From the NCBI GenBank assembly GCA_024743015.1, contig JANSXJ010000196.1, positions 1 to 6,792 on the forward strand: DNA of 6,792 nt. The letters are read 5' to 3'. How positions within the stretch are numbered: the first letter of the stretch is position 1; each line of letters opens with the position of its first letter. The translations under genes and the position numbers were made by a program. Positions 1 through 5,253 of the stretch are shown one piece after another. The stretch comes from Hyphomonas sp. GTDB taxonomy: Bacteria > Pseudomonadota > Alphaproteobacteria > Caulobacterales > Hyphomonadaceae. Under the pieces are notes generated by a model. That model was given only the letters and a program-made list of their open reading frames with translations. It made no database searches and was not told where the DNA came from.

Positions 1-4
1 GAAA

Positions 5-18
5 GCGAGGAACCTCGC
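5..18 (+). promoter_or_regulatory. Ribosome binding site inside a short inverted repeat
   Basis: The bases before the ATG at 20 read GCGAGGAACCTCGC, an inverted repeat with a 5-bp stem and a 4-base loop (6 bp if a 2-base loop is counted). The Shine-Dalgarno-like GAGGA at 7-11 lies 8 bases before the ATG and supports that start. Most of it is paired within the stem, so the hairpin could limit ribosome access. The repeat is seen directly; any regulatory role is inference, and the stem is short. Confidence 0.4.
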
Positions 19-19
19 C

Positions 20-949
20 ATGACCGAGACCTTCTTCCCCGATCCATCCGAACCAGCCACTGCATCGCCGACCGCGCATCTGCTCGACGAACTCCAGCTC
101 TACGGCCATCGCCCGTTCGAGGATGCGCCGGACCCACGGCCACTGCCTGATCAGGTCCAGATCGAAGGCGCGCTCGCCGACATATTCGATGCGTTTGTCT
201 CAACCCTGTCCGACACACGGCTCGAAGCCGATCTGCCGGATTTGCTCTGGTCGCTGGTCAATCTGTTCCATCGCCGCATCGATCGCATACAGCGCGAGCT
301 TGACGCCAACGAAGACCGGCAGCGCCGGAGCCAGGCCGAACAGGACGGATCGGAAGTGCGCTCCGTTGAACTTGAACGTCTCATTGCCGAGGGCGTGACT
401 TTGATCGAACGGCGCAACGCCTTCGAGTTCATGCGCGATGTTGCCGCCGATCTCCACGAAACCCATCTCGGCCATGCCTGGCTGCCACGCAGCGGTTCCA
501 AGTTCTCACACCGGTCTGTGACCGCCGCTGTGATCGACAGCCGCGATTTCCTCAACGCCCAGCGGGTCGCCGAGACGGAAAAGTTGATTCCGCAAGGCAC
601 CCGCATCGCCTTTGCCGGTGGCACCGACTGCAACGACCATGATCGCATCTGGGCGGTCCTCGACCGCGTCCATGCCAAACATGCCGACATGATTTTGCTG
701 CATGGCGGAACGCCGCGCGGCGCCGAGAAGATCGCCGCCTGCTGGGCCGACAACCGAAACGTCGCGCAGATCGTCTTCAAGCCGGACTGGAGCAATCATG
801 CCAAGGCCGCACCATTCCGGCGCAATGACACCCTCCTCGAAACCATGCCGATTGGCCTGATCGTCTTTCCCGGCTCCGGCGTCACCGACAACCTCGCTGA
901 CAAGGCAAAGAAACTCGGCGTTCCATTGTTTGATTTCCGGTCGAAATAG
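20..949 (+). CDS. DUF2493 (SLOG superfamily, YspA-like) protein
   Basis: A 309-residue protein whose C-terminal part (about residues 192-306) is a DUF2493 domain, part of the Rossmann-like SLOG superfamily proposed to bind nucleotide-derived ligands. Visible signatures are the first strand and glycine turn at RIAFAGGTDCND (195-206), LLHGGTPRGAEKIA (226-239), the KPDWSNH segment (254-260) followed by RRND (267-270), and GLIVFPGSGVTDNLA (279-293). The N-terminal 190 residues have no domain I can name. They begin with an acidic, proline-rich stretch and continue into charged, probably helical segments (about 66-150). There is no signal peptide or membrane segment, so it should be cytoplasmic. 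The ATG at 20 is supported by GAGGA at 7-11. Long DUF2493 proteins of this build are commonly found among accessory genes of alphaproteobacterial plasmids and integrative elements. The ligand and biochemical role are unknown. The domain call is firm; a mobile-element setting is inferred. Confidence 0.87.
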   Translation: MTETFFPDPSEPATASPTAHLLDELQLYGHRPFEDAPDPRPLPDQVQIEGALADIFDAFVSTLSDTRLEADLPDLLWSLVNLFHRRIDRIQRELDANEDRQRRSQAEQDGSEVRSVELERLIAEGVTLIERRNAFEFMRDVAADLHETHLGHAWLPRSGSKFSHRSVTAAVIDSRDFLNAQRVAETEKLIPQGTRIAFAGGTDCNDHDRIWAVLDRVHAKHADMILLHGGTPRGAEKIAACWADNRNVAQIVFKPDWSNHAKAAPFRRNDTLLETMPIGLIVFPGSGVTDNLADKAKKLGVPLFDFRSK

Positions 950-1129
950 GTGAACTGTCAACGCCATCGATCAACTTGCTGCTGACGGACCTTTGCGAAC
1001 GGCTCCCGGCGTCACCGCCTACATCTTTGGAGGACAATAATAGAGTCTTTCGGTCTTCGATGCATGGATTCAAACGGCGACTTCTCGACAAATGCGCAGC
1101 TCGGACCCATCCAAACCGGCCGGTCATCT
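950..1129. other. Gap between convergent genes, no gene or clear terminator
   Basis: This 180-base stretch separates two genes that read toward each other. A hand count of 1021-1080 gives 26 of 60 G+C, well below the coding regions. It holds a 10-base palindrome (ACCGGCCGGT, 1115-1124) close to the stop of the minus-strand gene, but no stem followed by a T run. I therefore do not call an intrinsic terminator. No RNA gene is recognised. Confidence 0.5.
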
Positions 1130-1987
1130 CTAACGTGATCTATTGGCCAACCATACGCCAACAATGCAAAGGCCAAATCCGGCGATTGCAGCAGAAGAGA
1201 TTTGTTCTCTGAACATCAACCATGCCCAGATCATGGTAACTGGAGGGGTCAGGTAGATAAGGCTGGCGACCTGTGTCGCCGACATTTCCCGTAGACACAG
1301 CCAGTAAAAACCATACGCGCCGATCGTTGAAAACAGCACAAACCAGATAACGGCCAGCCAGAAACCAGCATCCCCCTGCGGCACAATCATTCCCTCGGTC
1401 GCAGCCAGAACCAAGAACAGTATGGCTGAAACGATGCAGTGGACAGCCAATATCGGCAGCAAAGGTAGGCTTTGTGCACTCCGCTTGGCGATCAACGTCG
1501 CCACAACAATGCTCAGCATGCTGATGAAAGACAGTGCGAATCCCCAGAGAGGCGCGGCACCTAACCCTGCGCCGACTGCGATTGTGACGCCAGCCAAACC
1601 GAAGCAAAGACCAACCCATTGCGTTTTCGAAACGGCTTCCCGCAGAACAATCCCAGCCAGAGCAGCCGTCGCCAATGGTTGTAGTGATGCGATCAATGCG
1701 GCCGTTCCGGTTGGGACACCCATGTCGATGGCTTTCACACCCGTCGCCAGATAGCCGAACATGGCAAAAGCTCCTACCAACGCCTGTAGTCCAAGCGCTG
1801 GCAAGAACTGTCTCTTCAGGTAGGGAACAATGAAAGGTGCAAGAAACACAGACGCAACCACAAAGCGCCATAACAGTACGAGAAACACTGACGAAGTTTG
1901 CGATGCCAGAACGGCGCCGATGAAGCCCGAACTCCAGCACAAGACCAACGCACCCTGGAGAGCAGGTCTTCGGATGGCGTTTGACAT
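1130..1987 (-). CDS. DMT superfamily transporter, EamA family
   Basis: A 285-residue, very hydrophobic protein with the tandem-repeat build of the drug/metabolite transporter superfamily: two EamA domains (about residues 12-137 and 148-282) and roughly ten membrane helices. Family-typical features are the N-terminal WSSGFIGA (residues 19-26), ASLQPLATA followed by VLREAVS near the end of repeat 1, and the matching YLTPPVTMI then MFREQIS in repeat 2. Members sit in the inner membrane and mostly export amino acids, metabolites or drugs; the substrate cannot be inferred here. The ATG at 1987 is preceded by a weak AAGG about 11 bases upstream. The gene stands alone, convergent with the DUF2493 gene and separated by about 375 bases from the operon to its right, with a possible promoter of its own. 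A sampled coding line (1501-1560) is 57% G+C, slightly below the operon. The family call is secure. Confidence 0.93.
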   Translation of the reverse strand: MSNAIRRPALQGALVLCWSSGFIGAVLASQTSSVFLVLLWRFVVASVFLAPFIVPYLKRQFLPALGLQALVGAFAMFGYLATGVKAIDMGVPTGTAALIASLQPLATAALAGIVLREAVSKTQWVGLCFGLAGVTIAVGAGLGAAPLWGFALSFISMLSIVVATLIAKRSAQSLPLLPILAVHCIVSAILFLVLAATEGMIVPQGDAGFWLAVIWFVLFSTIGAYGFYWLCLREMSATQVASLIYLTPPVTMIWAWLMFREQISSAAIAGFGLCIVGVWLANRSR

Positions 1988-2044
1988 GTGCGGTTCAGCC
2001 TTGCAGGTGCGCCGCCCAGCAATAGAGTGATCATTCTTCTGTGG

Positions 2045-2073
2045 TGGCTAGAGAGAGCCCACTGCACTGTCAA
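2045..2073 (-). promoter_or_regulatory. Candidate sigma-70 promoter of the DMT transporter gene
   Basis: On the minus strand a perfect TTGACA (-35, 2073-2068) is followed after 17 bases by TAGCCA (2050-2045), a poor -10 match. Transcription would begin near 2038, giving a leader of about 50 bases before the ATG at 1987. The direct repeat ACTGCAC (plus-strand 2061-2067 and 2086-2092) sits on either side of the -35 and might be an operator. The spacing and -35 are good and the -10 is weak, so this is only a candidate. Confidence 0.3.
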
Positions 2074-2272
2074 ACATGAGCAACAACTGCACGCTACCGA
2101 TTAGCTGTTCGTGGCGCCAATTCAGACAAGCAAATGACTGAAATGCGGGATTTGCTGCCGTTGGCCTGGACGAACCAAATGACTGCTTCCACGCCAAGAT
2201 ATGAAATCGTAACATGGACGACATGCAGATACTCGTAGCACTCCTCCGCTCGGTGACCGATCCGACGGCATG

Positions 2273-2362
2273 GCAACTCGCTTTCAGTGCTGGAAGTAAA
2301 CGATCATTCTGAGATGGCGATGTTCATCGACGATCAGCATCTCGTGAGCGAAACCGAGTTGC
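2273..2362. repeat. Imperfect inverted repeat, 13-base arms
   Basis: Arms at 2273-2285 and 2350-2362 match in 12 of 13 positions when one is reverse-complemented (GCAACTCGCTTTC against GCAACTCGGTTTC), with 64 bases between them. The right arm ends exactly next to the stop codon of the phosphodiesterase gene (2363-2365). It could be a long-looped RNA structure at the 3' end of the operon transcript, a small remnant element, or chance. No T run follows, so it is not a standard terminator. Confidence 0.35.
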
Positions 2363-3781
2363 TTATCCGGTCGTGCGCAGCGCGTCGACATGGGTGACTG
2401 GCCCTGATGTCCAGAGGTCCAGTTGATGCTCGACCGATCCGACGCGAACCGATTGCGTCTCGCCAGCCGGTGCGGCGCGATCGCCTGCTGGCCCATCCAG
2501 GATTGGCAGGCGTGGTGCGGGGAAAGTGGCCTCGATGCCCAGCGCAGCGCAAAGGGTCGGCACGATATTGGCGGTACAGGACGGCACATTGCGGCGCTCG
2601 GCCGGAAACGGATTACCCTCGAAGGCACACAAGCAGGCCAATTCAGTCGCGTGCAGACCGCCATGATGGCCGGAGCCGATCTCAAGCATACTCCCGGTCA
2701 GATCACCGGGTGACAAACCGGGACATCCGTGGGTGTTGGTTCGATCGTCACCGCAAAACGTCACGACTGCGTCGGGTGCGGCCGGATGGCGTAAAGCCAC
2801 ATCCGCCAGATCAAAGCTGCCACGCAGCGGACCGAACCGATCTTGCGCCGTAAAAACAGGCCCACACCATGCCTGCCCGACGAGACGGTCGATGATCGCT
2901 TGAACGCGTTCACCATTGCTTGAGGGTTGCCACAAGAATGCTGACATGCCGGGAATGACGACCACGTCGAGCGCGTCCTGCCATTGTGTGCCGGCCCGAA
3001 AACCCTGATCGCCGAGCCAATTCACCAATGAGATCGAACCGCTGACGCTGACTTGACCATGGTCGGACGCGACGGCGATGCCGATGCGATCGGCGTTTTG
3101 CTGGCCGTTGCGCCATTCGATGATGTGGCCCAACGCGCCGTCGATCGCCTTGATGGCCGCCCGATGGGCCGGCGAACCAACGCCGGACTCATGACCCGCG
3201 CTGTCGGCTTCGGCAAACCAAAGGATAGACAAACGTGGCCGTCGGCGCGGCCAGATGTTCGACACGAAGTGCTTGACTGTTTCCATGGGCCAATTCGCGC
3301 CGCCTCCGGCAAACCCAGACTCGTGGGCACAATGAACACGGGGATTGAAGACGCGATCGGGGTCATTACAGAACCCCGAAAGAAGGTTGAAAGATCCGAT
3401 CGAACCGGTTGCCAGCACGGCAAGCCCTCCGACACCGTCTTCAAGCGCATTGCTCACATGCATCGCCCGGAACGCATCAAGGTGGCCCACCGTGTCCAAT
3501 GTGGTCAAATCATTAAGCCGCGCGGTATCGAACGGCTCGGTGCGATCGCTCCCACGCAGAAAAAACGCATTGGCGACGACGCCATGGTCGTTCGGGCAGG
3601 CGCCCGTGACCAAGCTTGCCAGATTCACACGCGTCACGGTCGGGAAAACCGATCTGTGCCGCGTCAAGACCGTTGCGCGATCCAGCAGCGTCTTGAGATT
3701 GGGGCAATCGGCGTCGTTGATGCTGTCGGGCCGCAGCCCGTCAAAGCCAAACAGAATGGCGTGATCGAGCGACGGCGCCAT
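2363..3781 (-). CDS. Alkaline phosphatase superfamily phosphodiesterase/phosphatase, cytoplasmic
   Basis: A 472-residue protein of the type I phosphodiesterase/nucleotide pyrophosphatase branch of the alkaline phosphatase superfamily, which hydrolyses phosphate mono- or diesters (one branch, PhnA, cleaves phosphonoacetate) using two metal ions and a threonine nucleophile. The expected residues appear in order: D14 (FGFDGLRPD), T50 as probable nucleophile (PTVTRVN, where relatives have TFPN) with N71 further on, D193 and H197 (EADSAGH), D240-H241 (ASDHGQ), and a C-terminal histidine in GHHGG (H372/H373). The frame is open further upstream, to a start codon at 3976. I choose the ATG at 3781 because homology begins within a few residues of it and the upstream part lies inside the neighbouring gene in another frame. 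It starts 1 base after the stop of the histidine phosphatase gene, so translation is probably coupled. There is no signal peptide, so it should act on imported substrate in the cytoplasm. It is the last gene of the operon. The superfamily is secure; the substrate is unknown. Confidence 0.88.
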   Translation of the reverse strand: MAPSLDHAILFGFDGLRPDSINDADCPNLKTLLDRATVLTRHRSVFPTVTRVNLASLVTGACPNDHGVVANAFFLRGSDRTEPFDTARLNDLTTLDTVGHLDAFRAMHVSNALEDGVGGLAVLATGSIGSFNLLSGFCNDPDRVFNPRVHCAHESGFAGGGANWPMETVKHFVSNIWPRRRPRLSILWFAEADSAGHESGVGSPAHRAAIKAIDGALGHIIEWRNGQQNADRIGIAVASDHGQVSVSGSISLVNWLGDQGFRAGTQWQDALDVVVIPGMSAFLWQPSSNGERVQAIIDRLVGQAWCGPVFTAQDRFGPLRGSFDLADVALRHPAAPDAVVTFCGDDRTNTHGCPGLSPGDLTGSMLEIGSGHHGGLHATELACLCAFEGNPFPAERRNVPSCTANIVPTLCAALGIEATFPAPRLPILDGPAGDRAAPAGETQSVRVGSVEHQLDLWTSGPVTHVDALRTTG

Positions 3782-3782
3782 A

Positions 3783-4433
3783 TCAGGCCGCGCCCTGCAC
3801 GGCCACGCTGGGCGGATACCCCGTGATGAGTGTCGGCGTGGCGGCATAGGAGAGCAACGTTCCGGCAACAGGATCGACAACCGAAGCGCTGGCCAGATCG
3901 GGCAACCCAAGCCCATGTGGAGCAATCGCGCAGAGGCGACAGACGATCTCCCGAATGACCTGACCGTGGGCGACAAGGACCACGGTGCTCTTGTTCAGGG
4001 ATAGAAGCGCGTCGAGAGCACGGCCGATGCGTGCTGAGAAGTCTGGCCGCGCTTCGCCGGCCGGTGGAACGAGCCGCCCTCGCTGCCAAGCATCAAGCTG
4101 CTCATGCCGTTCAACCACAGCCTCACCAGTCCACTTGCCCGGATCGATTTCGCGCCAGCAACTGGCTGTCACTGCAGGTGTCAGACCCAAAAGCGTAGCT
4201 GTGCGCGTACACCGCCGCAGGTCAGACGTCACGACATGGGCAGAAGCGAGATCTTTCACCATTGGCTTGAGCGCGCGAACGGCCTGAACGCCGGCAGTCG
4301 ACAAGGCGCGATCGGCATGGCCCTGAAGCAGGCCCGCCTCGGTCCAGTCGGTTGCGCCGTGACGGATGAGCACGATGCGTTCCGTGGACGTTTGATCCGT
4401 TTCGGCCGGGTTGGCGGCTTGACCCGTCAGCAT
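3783..4433 (-). CDS. Histidine phosphatase family protein (phosphoglycerate mutase-like)
   Basis: A 216-residue enzyme of histidine phosphatase branch 1. The catalytic motif is LIRHGATDW with phospho-accepting H25. The supporting pocket residues follow: R74 (SDLRRC), the acid/base E95 (WREIDPGKW) and the second histidine H156 (LVAHGQ). All core catalytic residues are present. The length fits phosphatases such as CobC or broad-specificity PhoE-type enzymes rather than the longer glycolytic mutase. There is no signal peptide, so it is cytoplasmic. I start it at the ATG at 4433, whose A is the last base of the regulator's TGA stop (TGATG); GGAG at 4445-4442 lies 8 bases before it. A GTG one codon upstream (4436) is possible but less well spaced. 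Its position between a GlpR-type regulator and an alkaline-phosphatase-superfamily enzyme, behind an organophosphate-type importer, suggests removal of phosphate from an imported or partly hydrolysed ester; that role is inference. Confidence 0.88.
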   Translation of the reverse strand: MLTGQAANPAETDQTSTERIVLIRHGATDWTEAGLLQGHADRALSTAGVQAVRALKPMVKDLASAHVVTSDLRRCTRTATLLGLTPAVTASCWREIDPGKWTGEAVVERHEQLDAWQRGRLVPPAGEARPDFSARIGRALDALLSLNKSTVVLVAHGQVIREIVCRLCAIAPHGLGLPDLASASVVDPVAGTLLSYAATPTLITGYPPSVAVQGAA

Positions 4434-5251
4434 CACCCGATCTCCGCGGTGTGCAGGCGCACACCGCCAGCCTCCAGCGCTTCCACATAGGCCCGCTCAG
4501 GCGGTCGGTCCGTCACCAGGTCCGTCACCGCGCCAAGCGGCATTGTTCGATAGCGTGACTTGCGACCAAATTTGGTGTGGTCGGCCAGCACAATGTGTCG
4601 CTGTGTCAGTGTGCACAATTGTCGGCGGTTGAAAGACGAGCCTTCGTCATGATCGAGAAAACCATCGCTCGGATGCAATGCGTTGGTGCTGGAGATCACC
4701 GCATCGAACCGGTATCGCGTGAGTTGTTCCGACATGGCGGGCCCTTTCATGACACGCAGGTCAGGATCGAAATGCCCGCCTAGTAAAACGACGTCGCATA
4801 ACCCGGAGCGACCAAGTATGAGAGCGGTATCGATCATGTTGGTGACGCAAAGAGCCGGCGGCGCTGCCGCGATTTGCTCGGCAAAGGCCAGCATGGTCGT
4901 GCCGCCGCCGACATAGACGGTACCCATGCCGCTGATCAGCGGCGCAGCGATCCGGGCAATCGCGGCCTTTTCAGCCTGCATGGTGCTCTTGCGGTCGACC
5001 AATGGCAGGATCGCGCTTTTCGTAACAGGCTCTGCCCCGCCATGGATGCGGACCAGATGGCCAGCGTCTTCCAAGGATTGAAGGTCGCGCCGGACCGTCG
5101 CTTCGGACACCTTCAACGCTTGGACGATGTCCTTAACCAGGATCTCGTTACCGGCGCTGAGGTGGCTGAGGATATAGCGATGGCGGCGCGCCGTGATGGT
5201 GGCCGCCATGCTGCCGGAATGGCGGCCGTTCTGGTCGAGGGTCTTGTTCAT
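4433..5251 (-). CDS. DeoR/GlpR family transcriptional regulator
   Basis: A 272-residue regulator. An N-terminal winged helix-turn-helix (about residues 22-75) contains the family-typical LKVSEATVRRDLQSLEDAG (46-64) and then RIHGGA. The C-terminal domain (about 90-270) is the ISOCOT-fold sensor with GGGTT (115-119), VLLGGHF (155-161), DAVISSTNAL with DGFLDHDE (183-203) and VLADHTKFG (221-229). Proteins of this family usually repress the operon they sit in and are released by a phosphorylated sugar or polyol, for example glycerol 3-phosphate for GlpR. The frame is open further upstream to 5362, but I choose the ATG at 5251 because GGAG at 5263-5260 stands 8 bases before it and it begins 2 bases after the ugpE stop; an internal ATG at 5209 would give 258 residues. 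Its place in a putative organophosphate operon fits a repressor sensing an imported or released phosphate ester. The family is certain; ligand and operator are unknown. Confidence 0.92.
   Translation of the reverse strand: MNKTLDQNGRHSGSMAATITARRHRYILSHLSAGNEILVKDIVQALKVSEATVRRDLQSLEDAGHLVRIHGGAEPVTKSAILPLVDRKSTMQAEKAAIARIAAPLISGMGTVYVGGGTTMLAFAEQIAAAPPALCVTNMIDTALILGRSGLCDVVLLGGHFDPDLRVMKGPAMSEQLTRYRFDAVISSTNALHPSDGFLDHDEGSSFNRRQLCTLTQRHIVLADHTKFGRKSRYRTMPLGAVTDLVTDRPPERAYVEALEAGGVRLHTAEIG
4442..4445 (-). promoter_or_regulatory. Ribosome binding site deciding the histidine phosphatase start
   Basis: GGAG on the minus strand, within the last codons of the regulator gene, 8 bases upstream of the ATG at 4433 and only 5 bases from the alternative GTG at 4436. 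It favours the ATG that overlaps the regulator's TGA. Confidence 0.55.
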
Positions 5252-5253
5252 GG

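Larger units (their letters stand above)
1988..2362. other. Intergenic stretch with no recognised gene
   Basis: About 375 bases lie between the DMT transporter start and the end of the phosphodiesterase gene. Bases 2101-2220 contain 59 of 120 G+C by hand count, clearly lower than the operon. Short open frames exist on both strands, for example 2094-2276 minus from a TTG codon and 2080-2232 plus without a start codon. None shows a recognisable family motif together with a good ribosome site. The stretch probably holds the transporter promoter (2045-2073) and an inverted repeat (2273-2362). The remainder could be decayed DNA, but I see no identifiable parent gene. Confidence 0.5.

Noticed and set aside
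1029..1034. Strong GGAGGA ribosome-site-like sequence in the convergent gap
   Set aside because: No ATG, GTG or TTG stands at a suitable distance leading into a credible reading frame.
1115..1124. ACCGGCCGGT palindrome as a terminator for the convergent genes
   Set aside because: It has no loop and no following T run, so it does not have the form of an intrinsic terminator.
976..1212. A 78-codon plus-strand frame starting at TTG in the convergent gap
   Set aside because: It runs into the antisense of the transporter gene and has no ribosome site or recognisable motif.
2080..2232. Plus-strand frame containing MRDLLPLAW, which hinted at an IS66-type transposase end
   Set aside because: The resemblance covers only a few residues, no start codon or flanking insertion-sequence ends are visible, and the rest does not fit the family.
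2094..2276. A 60-codon minus-strand frame in the gap
   Set aside because: It starts with TTG, has no strong ribosome site and resembles nothing I recognise. Short frames of this size are expected by chance.
2284..2362. A different minus-strand frame staying open past the phosphodiesterase stop, suggesting a frameshifted C-terminus
   Set aside because: The gene's own frame ends in a plausible C-terminal tail after all catalytic motifs, and the continuation (about 26 codons) shows no family sequence.
3053..3826. A 257-codon plus-strand open frame opposite the alkaline-phosphatase-superfamily gene
   Set aside because: Its protein is charged and shows no recognisable motif, while the minus strand carries a complete catalytic residue set. 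It is an antisense shadow of GC-rich codon use.
3782..3976. Extended N-terminus of the phosphodiesterase from a start at 3976
   Set aside because: The extra 65 residues lie within the histidine phosphatase gene in another frame and look non-homologous; homology starts right after the ATG at 3781.
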